Shown piece after piece: positions 1 to 5,499 of a stretch of DNA of 5,592 nt (the first letter of the stretch is position 1; every line of letters begins with the position of its first letter). Where the stretch lies: NCBI GenBank assembly GCA_025355225.1, contig JANYAB010000729.1, positions 1 to 5,592 of the forward strand, written 5' to 3'. The position numbers were made by a program, and so were the translations under genes. This stretch comes from Bacteroidota bacterium. Lineage in GTDB: Bacteria > Bacteroidota > Bacteroidia > Sphingobacteriales > Sphingobacteriaceae. Below the pieces are notes generated by a model. The model searched no databases, had not been told where the DNA came from, and saw only the letters and a list, made by a program, of their open reading frames with translations.

Positions 1-299
1 GTATTGGTATTGGGCTGAAAATAGATAATAAATTTATCGGCTTTGTTTCCCTTGCGTGCGCGTTCAACACCCTGTATCACCTGTTCGCGGACGGAAGGGT
101 TATTTCGGGACACCGACGGCGTAAACGAATCGACATTGCAATAGGTGCAGCCGCCATAGCCTTTGGAGCCATCGCGATTAGGGCAGGTAAAACCGCCATC
201 CACAATTACCTTAAACACCCGCTGCCCCTTATATTTCTCGCGCAGCCAGGCGCCATAGTTGTTATATCCCTTAATCCCCTGCTGTAGTTGCGATTCCAC
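1..299 (-). CDS. TIGR01212/YhcC-type radical SAM protein, 5' part only (runs off the left edge)
   Basis: The minus-strand frame gives 99 residues before the window ends; the C-terminal part is missing. Residues 10-20 read KGYNNYGAWLR, the usual start of TIGR01212 proteins. FTCPNRDG then leads into a cysteine cluster C39-x11-C51-x2-C54 (GGCTYCNVDSF), the family's atypical 4Fe-4S/SAM-binding motif. YFQPNTN near residue 93 matches the YFQAYTNT-type strand that follows in relatives. Family members are predicted cytosolic radical SAM enzymes of unclear substrate, related to the Elp3-like group. The start is uncertain. GTG at 299 is the only common in-frame start between the upstream in-frame TAA (366-368) and the conserved region, and it lies about 40 bases downstream of a good -7 box. 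No Shine-Dalgarno is evident; the stretch before it is A-rich. The family call is firm and the exact start is moderate. It is separated from the GH13 gene by a terminator, so it is probably its own transcription unit. Confidence 0.88.
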   Translation of the reverse strand, partial: MESQLQQGIKGYNNYGAWLREKYKGQRVFKVIVDGGFTCPNRDGSKGYGGCTYCNVDSFTPSVSRNNPSVREQVIQGVERARKGNKADKFIIYFQPNTN

Positions 300-346
300 T
301 GATTTTTTAATTTCACCGTTGTAAGAATGATTACACCGTTCGGGCG

Positions 347-354
347 CAAAGATA
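347..354 (-). promoter_or_regulatory. Bacteroidota-type -7 box for the radical SAM gene
   Basis: The minus strand reads TATCTTTG, a full match to the Bacteroidota housekeeping -7 consensus TAnnTTTG. It lies about 48 bases before the proposed GTG start at 299, and just downstream of the GH13 terminator in the direction of transcription. I see no clear TTG-type -33 element at the expected 17-23 base spacing, so this is a half-supported promoter. Confidence 0.5.
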
Positions 355-440
355 CTAAATATTGATTACACGACTGTTCGGAGATGATTGCGTCCCCGGG
401 ACTATTGTTGCTTAGCTCGCCAGCAACAGCAATTAAAGTT

Positions 441-484
441 AAAGCCAATGGCCGGTGCCCTTAAGAACACCGGCCATTGGCTTT
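441..484 (-). terminator. Strong hairpin terminator after the GH13 gene
   Basis: A perfect 17-bp inverted repeat (441-457 against 468-484) flanks a 10-base loop (458-467). The stem core is GC-rich, GCCAATGGCCGGTG, and its ends are AAA/TTT. It starts 32 bases beyond the TAA of the GH13 gene. On the minus strand the stem is followed by CTTTAACTTTAATT, a broken T tract, which fits intrinsic termination of the glycosidase transcript. The other strand is also T-rich after the stem, so it could stop transcription both ways. No plus-strand gene reads into it. Confidence 0.85.
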
Positions 485-516
485 GTTAATTTATTCCGAT
501 CATTAACCTCTAAGCA

Positions 517-2469
517 TTATTGCAACAAAACCTTGTTACTGTAAACATGGTATTCGCCGGGCGCTAATGTTGTTGTATAAGGCAGCGCGGTTACGTTGAT
601 GGTTGAGCCGTCGATATTGTCCGTCCAGGTGCCTGTTGAAGCGAAATTAATGGTCGCCGTCTGACTAACAACATCAAAGTTCCCGACCACTTCTACATCC
701 GTACCGTCGGTGCCATTGAGCTGAATCGTTTTAACAGCTCCGGTCAGGCTGTAAGTAAAATTAGGACTTATGGTGGTGAACACCGGGTTTTTAATCTTCA
801 TCTTTATCATTTTAGCATATACGCTGTATAAATGCGCGCGGTTAGGATCAGCCATATAGTCCCAGCGAGGTGGTTTGTCTGATAAACGCCCGCCGAGGTC
901 ATTTATACTGACGTCATAGCCACGTTCTCCAAACTCCCACAGCATTTTTGGGCCCGGGGACGAGAACATGAATACCGCTCCCATCTCATCCCGTTTTAAA
1001 CCTGTGGCCAGGTTTGTAGTATTATAAGTTCCGCTGCTGTTTCCATATGTTTCGTTTTTAAACTGAAGCCGTTCCTCATCGTGGCTTTCAAAATAAGCCA
1101 CCAACGCATAAGGGTTTGTGAAACCATAAGCATCATAAAACAAACCGGTAAGGTCCCAGGGGGGACCAAAGGGATAACCCATAGTAGCTTGCTCACCCGG
1201 CGAACTTAGGTTGGTCCAGGTCATCATGCCCAGGTTAGCCAATTCGGATTCTTCCTGGTTACTGGCAAAATCTTCAAGGATAACGTATAGTTTAGGATCG
1301 AGGGACATCATATAACTATTGTAGTCTTTCCAAATGGCCACCCTGCTGGCATCGTACTGACCCCACAAGTTGACGTCAGTGCCTGAATTGACTTGTGTGA
1401 AGCCCTTTGCCAGGTCGAACCTGAAACCATCAACATGATACTCCTGGATCCACCATTTCAATACATTTTTTACAAAATATTTGGTTGCCGCACTTTCGTG
1501 ATTAAACTGAAAACCGACATTAAACGGGTGGGTAGGCACCGTGTTGTACCACGGGTTATTGGCAGTAGGTGCACCGGAGGATGGAGTCCCGCTGTAATAC
1601 ATCTGCACCATGGGTGATGACCCAAAGGAATGATTTAAAACAATATCCTGTATCACGGCTATACCCTTCGCATGGCAGGCATCAATTAGGGCCTTTAAAT
1701 CGTTTTTGGTGCCATAGTACTTATCGGGCGCAAAATAAAAATCCGGATTATAACCCCATGAATCGTTACCTTCAAATTCGTTGAAAGGCATCAATTCGAT
1801 TGCGTTTACACCCAGGTTTACGAAGTAACTGAGGGTGTCTTTAATTGTTTTATAATCATGCGTTGCAACAAAATCGCGCACAAGCGCCTCATATATCACC
1901 AGGTTCTTCGGATCAGGACGAATAAAAGAAGTGGTTGCCCAGGTGTAGGATGGCTGGCTATACCAAAAAGTACTTACTATACCAGTTGCACCCGTAGGAT
2001 AAGCTTTTAAGTTGGGATAGATAATATTGGGTGTATTTATATATTGATCATTATTCGGGTCGAGTATTTTTTCCGTATACGGATCAGCTACTTTTAGTGT
2101 ACCGTCAATTAAATACTGGTAAGCATACTCTTTTGCAGGATCCAGGTTATCCACCTGCACCCACCACCGGTTGCCGTCTTTTGAATTCTTCATGGTATAG
2201 TTGCTGCCACCTTGCCAGTTGTTAAACTCACCTATCACCGAAACCGAATTTTTACCTGGTGCATACAAGTTAAAAATAACCGATGCACCTCCGTTGAGAA
2301 AGGTAACTCCATCGTTGGATCCGGCAGGCGGATCAACTCCCGCAGGGTTTCCGGTAACGTTCCCGGAACCATTCCCGGCTTTAGGTTCTTTTTTGCAAGC
2401 AGTACCGCCAATCAGCGTCACCGTGATCAGCAATAAGTAAAAAATTTTGAGCATCATTGTTTTTTCCAT
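517..2469 (-). CDS. Exported lipoprotein alpha-amylase family glycosidase (CBM48 + GH13)
   Basis: This 650-aa protein is predicted to cleave or rearrange alpha-1,4/1,6-glucans such as starch, glycogen or maltooligosaccharides outside the cytoplasm. Residues 1-24 form a lipoprotein signal peptide ending GGTA-C25, followed by KKE and a Gly/Asn/Pro-rich linker to about 54. Residues 55-140 look like a CBM48-type beta sandwich (NLYAPG, GEFNNW). The GH13 barrel spans about 185-560. Region I is D275-IVLNH; region II is GFRFD with nucleophile D352 and R350; region III is VILE399 (acid/base); region IV is ESHD464. The catalytic triad is complete. A beta-rich C-terminal domain fills about 565-650. There is no C-terminal type IX secretion tag. 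SWGYNP and the SHDE form of region IV recall branching-enzyme-like GH13 members, but region I is amylase-like, so amylase or neopullulanase activity is the better guess. No susC/susD-like genes are adjacent. The start at 2469 has no clear Shine-Dalgarno; ATGs at codons 5 and 6 are alternatives. Confidence 0.93.
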   Translation of the reverse strand: MEKTMMLKIFYLLLITVTLIGGTACKKEPKAGNGSGNVTGNPAGVDPPAGSNDGVTFLNGGASVIFNLYAPGKNSVSVIGEFNNWQGGSNYTMKNSKDGNRWWVQVDNLDPAKEYAYQYLIDGTLKVADPYTEKILDPNNDQYINTPNIIYPNLKAYPTGATGIVSTFWYSQPSYTWATTSFIRPDPKNLVIYEALVRDFVATHDYKTIKDTLSYFVNLGVNAIELMPFNEFEGNDSWGYNPDFYFAPDKYYGTKNDLKALIDACHAKGIAVIQDIVLNHSFGSSPMVQMYYSGTPSSGAPTANNPWYNTVPTHPFNVGFQFNHESAATKYFVKNVLKWWIQEYHVDGFRFDLAKGFTQVNSGTDVNLWGQYDASRVAIWKDYNSYMMSLDPKLYVILEDFASNQEESELANLGMMTWTNLSSPGEQATMGYPFGPPWDLTGLFYDAYGFTNPYALVAYFESHDEERLQFKNETYGNSSGTYNTTNLATGLKRDEMGAVFMFSSPGPKMLWEFGERGYDVSINDLGGRLSDKPPRWDYMADPNRAHLYSVYAKMIKMKIKNPVFTTISPNFTYSLTGAVKTIQLNGTDGTDVEVVGNFDVVSQTATINFASTGTWTDNIDGSTINVTALPYTTTLAPGEYHVYSNKVLLQ

Positions 2470-2541
2470 TTATAATTGGCCTATAAATTTAAACTGATTT
2501 TTTCATTTTTGGGTAATAAAGCGGAAAATAATAATAAATAC

Positions 2542-2672
2542 GATGTAAGAACTAAGAGGCAGGAAGCAGGAAAAGTGGTTTGCAATATTACGTTAGCCAT
2601 CGGTTTAACAATATTTGACCTTGCTATAGCATAGTGGCAGCACCTTTTATCTTGATTCCTGATTCTTATATC
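2542..2672. repeat. Imperfect inverted repeat built of degenerate 7-base units
   Basis: The arms are 2542-2578 and 2641-2672, with about 62 bases between them. The left arm starts GATGTAAGAA (2542-2551). The reverse complement of the right arm starts GATATAAGAA (2663-2672). Both continue with CAGGAA, then CA-G-GA, and end in AAAG plus G-rich bases; the left arm carries about seven extra bases. Each arm is itself a short period-7 repeat: GCAGGA at 2559 and 2566 on the left, GATTC at 2654 and 2661 on the right. It occupies the gap between the receiver and GH13 genes, in the GH13 leader region. It could be a small non-autonomous palindromic element or a decayed intergenic repeat. It carries no coding capacity. 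Confidence 0.5.
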
Positions 2673-2689
2673 CGAACCCTTAATTCGCG

Positions 2690-3058
2690 TTATTTCGCAA
2701 ACTTTATCACTATGTCAATTAATTCTTTCAGATCAAAAGGCTTTCGGAGATAGCCATCTGCCAGGCCCGCTTCGGCAATTTCTTTTATATTATTTACTGC
2801 CGAAACTATAATTATCGGTATGTGGCTTGTTGCGGGGTCGGATTTTATTTGTTTACTTAATTGCTCTCCATTGGCGTCGCTCTTCCAGTCGCTCAGCCAG
2901 TTGTCAAGCAATATCAAATCGGGATTATGATGACTTAGTAATTTAAGGATCCTGGCATCTTCAGAGGCTATCACTATATACTTTTCTTCTTCCAGAGCAT
3001 AAACTATAGTTTCCCTGATGTCAGTATCATCCTCAATTACCATAATTTTTTTGCCCAT
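2690..3058 (-). CDS. Stand-alone response regulator receiver (CheY-like) protein
   Basis: The 122-aa product is a single receiver domain with no output domain. It should accept a phosphoryl group from a histidine kinase or phosphotransfer protein and act through protein contacts. Visible family residues are the acidic pair D10/D11 (VIEDD), phosphoacceptor D52 (LILLD), the switch Ser S86 (IIIVSA) and K106 in the RKPF motif. All essential positions are present. The stretch from D52 to the conserved Gly (DNWLSDWKSDANG) is about four residues longer than in typical CheY-like proteins, so the loop after the phosphorylation site is enlarged and rich in Trp/Asp. No kinase gene is adjacent, making it an orphan in this window. 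The start ATG at 3058 has no clear Shine-Dalgarno; an ATG at codon 6 would cut into the first beta strand and is less likely. It lies 129 bases after thymidine kinase on the same strand, so co-transcription is possible but not indicated. Confidence 0.92.
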   Translation of the reverse strand: MGKKIMVIEDDTDIRETIVYALEEEKYIVIASEDARILKLLSHHNPDLILLDNWLSDWKSDANGEQLSKQIKSDPATSHIPIIIVSAVNNIKEIAEAGLADGYLRKPFDLKELIDIVIKFAK

Positions 3059-3187
3059 GATTATCCCGAAAATACGATAGCTATAATTATTTATTTACCG
3101 ACATGGTATAAACAACAGGTAATACCCATTTTGTTTTAATTGTCGGCCGTTTTTAATAAATATAATGCTGAATATATTGGAAAGGCA

Positions 3188-3763
3188 CTAAGCTTTGTGA
3201 TAGCAGGTACGGCAGCGCGGCTCATAACTTTCCTTTTCGCCCAATAATATAGTATTCTCGTCGGGTACTAAACGATAAGAATATAATGCCGGATTACCGC
3301 ATTTTACACAAACTGCATGTACTTTGGTTACCGATTCGGCAATAGCCATTAGCTGCGGCATGGGTCCGAAAGGTTTCCCCTTATAATCCATATCCAAACC
3401 GGCAACAATAACTCTCACCCCTTTATTAGCCAATATGGTACATACATTGGGTAATTCATCGTCAAAAAATTGAGCTTCGTCAATGCCAACTACCTGTACC
3501 TGGCTGCCTAATAGCAATATAGATGATGAGGTATCAACCGGAGTTGACTGAATTGAATTTGAGTTGTGCGATACTACCGCTGTTTCGTTGAAGCGGGTAT
3601 CGGTTTTTGGCTTAAATATTTCGACTGATAATTTAGCTATCTGGGCCCGCCTTAACCTGCGTATCAACTCTTCGGTTTTACCCGAAAACATAGAGCCGCA
3701 AATCACCTCTATACTCCCGCCAAATTCACTTTTTCGCCTAAAAACATCTTCGTTATATAGCAT
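3188..3763 (-). CDS. tdk: Thymidine kinase, type II (zinc-binding)
   Basis: This cytosolic salvage enzyme phosphorylates thymidine (and deoxyuridine) to the monophosphate using ATP. From the ATG at 3763 it has 191 residues, normal for the family. It shows the P-loop GSMFSGKT (residues 23-30), the Walker B/catalytic segment GIDEAQFF with D95 and the presumed general base E96, and the GLDMDYKGKPFG stretch (122-133) typical of the nucleoside-binding side. Four zinc-ligand cysteines, C152/C155 and C184/C187, flank the thymidine-holding lasso loop. Nothing essential is missing. A TTG two codons upstream (3767-3769) is in frame. The clear Shine-Dalgarno TAAGGAG sits directly against it but is six bases from the ATG at 3763, so the ATG is the start. 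It is divergently arranged with the acidic hypothetical gene at 3835. Confidence 0.96.
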   Translation of the reverse strand: MLYNEDVFRRKSEFGGSIEVICGSMFSGKTEELIRRLRRAQIAKLSVEIFKPKTDTRFNETAVVSHNSNSIQSTPVDTSSSILLLGSQVQVVGIDEAQFFDDELPNVCTILANKGVRVIVAGLDMDYKGKPFGPMPQLMAIAESVTKVHAVCVKCGNPALYSYRLVPDENTILLGEKESYEPRCRTCYHKA

Positions 3764-3769
3764 TGTCAA

Positions 3770-3776
3770 CTCCTTA
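3770..3776 (-). promoter_or_regulatory. Shine-Dalgarno that fixes the tdk start
   Basis: TAAGGAG on the minus strand is the only strong ribosome binding site in the window. Six bases separate it from the ATG at 3763 and none from the in-frame TTG at 3769, so it supports the ATG. Confidence 0.75.
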
Positions 3777-3783
3777 CAGCGGG

Positions 3784-3791
3784 CAAATATG
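3784..3791 (-). promoter_or_regulatory. Probable -7 box for tdk
   Basis: The minus strand reads CATATTTG, one mismatch from TAnnTTTG. It lies 20 bases before the ATG at 3763, which leaves just enough leader for the Shine-Dalgarno at 3770-3776. No -33 TTG is evident at the usual spacing. Confidence 0.35.
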
Positions 3792-3803
3792 ATAATTTAA
3801 TAT

Positions 3804-3811
3804 TATTTTTG
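3804..3811 (+). promoter_or_regulatory. Bacteroidota-type -7 box for the acidic hypothetical gene
   Basis: TATTTTTG matches TAnnTTTG fully and lies 23 bases before the ATG at 3835, giving a short leader. The region is very A/T-rich, so a chance match is possible, and no -33 TTG is seen at the usual distance. With the tdk box it forms a compact divergent promoter region of 71 bases. Confidence 0.4.
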
Positions 3812-3834
3812 ATAAGGATTTTCAATATACCGCC

Positions 3835-4737
3835 ATGAAACAACAGGAAGTTTTTAAAAAGATAGGGAGTATTATAAAAGAGATTAATGACCAATATGAT
3901 TACCTGGCGACTACAAAAGATGCATTAAATGACCTTGAACTTGAACTCTTTGTCGCCAACGCACATTTTTTGGCCGAACATTCAGAAGTACTGCGAAAAC
4001 TAAATTTGCAAAATATCCCGGCACAAATAGCAAATTCCAAACCCGATGTAAGCCTTGAGGAAAAGTATTTTGAGCCCGTAGTACAACAACTAAAACCTGC
4101 CGAGGTAAAACCAGCAGAAATAGAATTAGCTAATAATTCTGCTGATGACAGACCGGCGGCTCATATCGATTTGAAAGACAACGATGCCAATGATGATTCT
4201 TCCTACATCAGGCAGGAACCGGAGACCATAAGGCATGAATTGATTTTGGACGACTCACAAAACTGGGAGGATGAGGATGACCAGGGATTTGTTAGCGAGG
4301 AATTAACTGACGCTGAAGAGGAGATAGAAGATACACCGCCTGTTAAGGCGGCTAAAACTGAGCCGGCAAAGCCGTTACCAGAAAAACGGCATGTTGAGAA
4401 TAAAGCCGAAAATAAACAGGAAGAGTTAATTACTATCAATCAAAAACTATCCGCAGCTTTAAGTAGTACCAGCAGCAAAATAACAGAACAGGTGAACACC
4501 CAGGTTATTACCGACCTTAAACAAGCGATAACTTTAAACGATAAACTGCTATATATCAAAGATCTTTTTAATGGTTATAACCTGGCATACAGCGAGGCCA
4601 TTGAGATTTTGAACCGGTTTACCACTTTTGAGGAAGCCGACAAGTTTTTAAATAGGAATTATGCCGCTAAAAATAACTGGGAAAGCAAACAGGCCACCGC
4701 AGACAAATTTTATGCGCTGTTGAAACGAAGGTATTAA
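3835..4737 (+). CDS. Acidic protein of unknown function with a structured-looking C-terminal domain
   Basis: I cannot assign a function. The 300-aa product has no signal peptide or membrane segment, so it is probably cytosolic. Residues 1-60 are predicted largely helical (IGSIIKEINDQYDYL, then a Leu/Glu-rich stretch). Residues about 65-195 are low complexity, rich in Glu, Asp, Pro, Ala and Lys, with a short repeat KPAEVKPAE at 87-95 and a strongly acidic run around 144-166. They look like a disordered linker. Residues about 198-300 look folded and helical, with ITLNDKLLYIKDLFNGY (232-248), then AIEILNRF and FEEADKFL, ending in a basic KRRY. I recall similar LNDK-(x)-IKDLFNG C-termini in Bacteroidota hypothetical proteins with variable acidic linkers, but cannot name a family. 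The gene is divergent from tdk. Codon usage and composition look native. No Shine-Dalgarno is well placed; AAGGA at 3814-3818 is too far from the ATG. Confidence 0.85.
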   Translation: MKQQEVFKKIGSIIKEINDQYDYLATTKDALNDLELELFVANAHFLAEHSEVLRKLNLQNIPAQIANSKPDVSLEEKYFEPVVQQLKPAEVKPAEIELANNSADDRPAAHIDLKDNDANDDSSYIRQEPETIRHELILDDSQNWEDEDDQGFVSEELTDAEEEIEDTPPVKAAKTEPAKPLPEKRHVENKAENKQEELITINQKLSAALSSTSSKITEQVNTQVITDLKQAITLNDKLLYIKDLFNGYNLAYSEAIEILNRFTTFEEADKFLNRNYAAKNNWESKQATADKFYALLKRRY

Positions 4738-4790
4738 GAGAGCCGCGTCCGGTGACCTGTTTTCCTTTATATTATTAAATTTTCTTCTTG

Positions 4791-4820
4791 CTAAAACTTT
4801 TTGCTGATCCGGGCGTTTCC
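4791..4820 (+). promoter_or_regulatory. Conserved upstream block, copy 1: possible shared promoter of the HdeD-like genes
   Basis: This 30-base segment before the first HdeD-like gene matches 5456-5485 before its paralogue at 23 of 30 positions without gaps. The invariant parts are CTAAAACTTTT at the left and GTTTCC at the right, 13 bases apart. AAAAC (4793-4797) and CGTTT (4814-4818) are 16 bases apart, reminiscent of the AAC/CGT cores of ECF-sigma promoters. That reading is an inference. The block ends 17 bases before the ATG. Confidence 0.4.
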
Positions 4821-4837
4821 CTAAAAAAGAAGAAACT

Positions 4838-5362
4838 ATGGAATTAGCAGTCTACCGCAGCCTCCGCCATTGGTGGGTATTTTTAGTTAGGGGAATACTT
4901 TTTATCGGGGCGGCTATATATATGATTTTGTCGCCTACTATCAGCTATGCCGGCCTGGGCTTTATTTTCGGATTTGTGATTTTTTTGGCTAGCATCGCCG
5001 AATTGCTTCGTGTTACCCGTGGTCGCGATGCAGCCAACCGCACAAGGCATTTAATGCTCGGCTTAATCGACCTGGCAATCGCAGTCATTCTAATGCAATA
5101 CGTCGGTAAAAACGTGGCCATACTTCGCCTCATGTTAGGCATTTGGTTTTTGATCGGCTCAATTTCCCTTTTTGATTTTTCGCGCATAGTCGGTAAGTCG
5201 GTCTTGTTAAACTTCGTTGGGGTTATTACGGCTGTTGTCGGTCTATTTATTATATTCGATGCAGCATTTAGCTCCGTCACAATCCTTGTTTTTACAACCA
5301 TTGCCTTTATAATAACCGGCTTGTTTTATTCCTGGCTGGGCTATAGCATGAAACCAGATTAA
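4838..5362 (+). CDS. HdeD-like (DUF308) six-helix membrane protein
   Basis: The 174-aa product is an integral inner-membrane protein resembling the HdeD/DUF308 family, linked in E. coli to acid resistance; the molecular role is not established. Hydrophobic segments lie at roughly residues 12-31, 36-57, 71-88, 93-113, 120-140 and 145-167, giving six predicted helices in three hairpin-like pairs. A basic cytoplasmic-type loop (RVTRGRDAANRTRH, 58-71) follows helix 2, consistent with the positive-inside rule. The length is normal for the family. The ATG at 4838 follows a purine-rich AAGAAGAAACT and aligns exactly with the start of the downstream paralogue, which supports it. It begins 100 bases after the acidic hypothetical gene and is followed after 137 bases by the second copy, so a tandem duplication is clear. 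Regulation may run through the shared block at 4791-4820. Confidence 0.88.
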   Translation: MELAVYRSLRHWWVFLVRGILFIGAAIYMILSPTISYAGLGFIFGFVIFLASIAELLRVTRGRDAANRTRHLMLGLIDLAIAVILMQYVGKNVAILRLMLGIWFLIGSISLFDFSRIVGKSVLLNFVGVITAVVGLFIIFDAAFSSVTILVFTTIAFIITGLFYSWLGYSMKPD

Positions 5363-5455
5363 ATAAGTGAATTTATAATACCGCGATCGCAGCATGGCAT
5401 TTTAGCTGATGTTATTAAAGGTTAGTAGCCCGTTCTGCGTTAAAACTTTCCCTCA

Positions 5456-5485
5456 CTAAAACTTTTCGCCGACCTGTAAGTTTCC
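5456..5485 (+). promoter_or_regulatory. Conserved upstream block, copy 2
   Basis: This is the counterpart of 4791-4820, with the same 13-base spacing between CTAAAACTTTT and GTTTCC. It ends 14 bases before the ATG at 5500. Just upstream, TAAAACTTT also occurs at 5441-5449, exactly 16 bases before its occurrence at 5457-5465. This extra copy is absent before the first gene. Confidence 0.4.
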
Positions 5486-5499
5486 TGTAAAAAGGAATC

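Noticed and set aside
206..448. An 80-aa minus-strand open frame between the GH13 and radical SAM genes
   Set aside because: It overlaps the hairpin end and runs out of frame into the conserved radical SAM coding sequence, whose frame carries the FTCPNRDG and cysteine motifs. The translation resembles no family.
2523..2530. TATTTTCC on the minus strand as a -7 box for the GH13 gene
   Set aside because: Only six of eight positions match if the spacer is ignored, in an A/T-rich stretch where such matches are expected by chance.
3067..3074. TATTTTCG on the minus strand as a -7 box for the receiver gene
   Set aside because: It has one mismatch, no -33 element, and would leave an almost leaderless transcript to the ATG at 3058; too weak to list.
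3158..3180. AATATA/TATATT hairpin after tdk as a terminator
   Set aside because: The stem is only six A/T pairs, with no T tract following on the minus strand; termination of tdk cannot be supported.
3764..3769. TTG at 3769 as the tdk start, adding two residues
   Set aside because: The Shine-Dalgarno TAAGGAG directly abuts the TTG but has ideal spacing to the ATG at 3763.
4203..4439. Ser-rich minus-strand open frame inside the acidic protein gene
   Set aside because: The serine richness is the antisense image of Glu/Asp-rich codons; there is no start context or family resemblance.
4945..5301. A 118-aa minus-strand open frame antisense to the HdeD-like gene
   Set aside because: It is the shadow of a membrane-protein gene. 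The plus frame has six clear hydrophobic segments and a close paralogue downstream.
5383..5390. GCGATCGC palindrome after the first HdeD-like gene
   Set aside because: A lone 8-base palindrome without a T tract or second copy in the window; not enough for a terminator or protein site.
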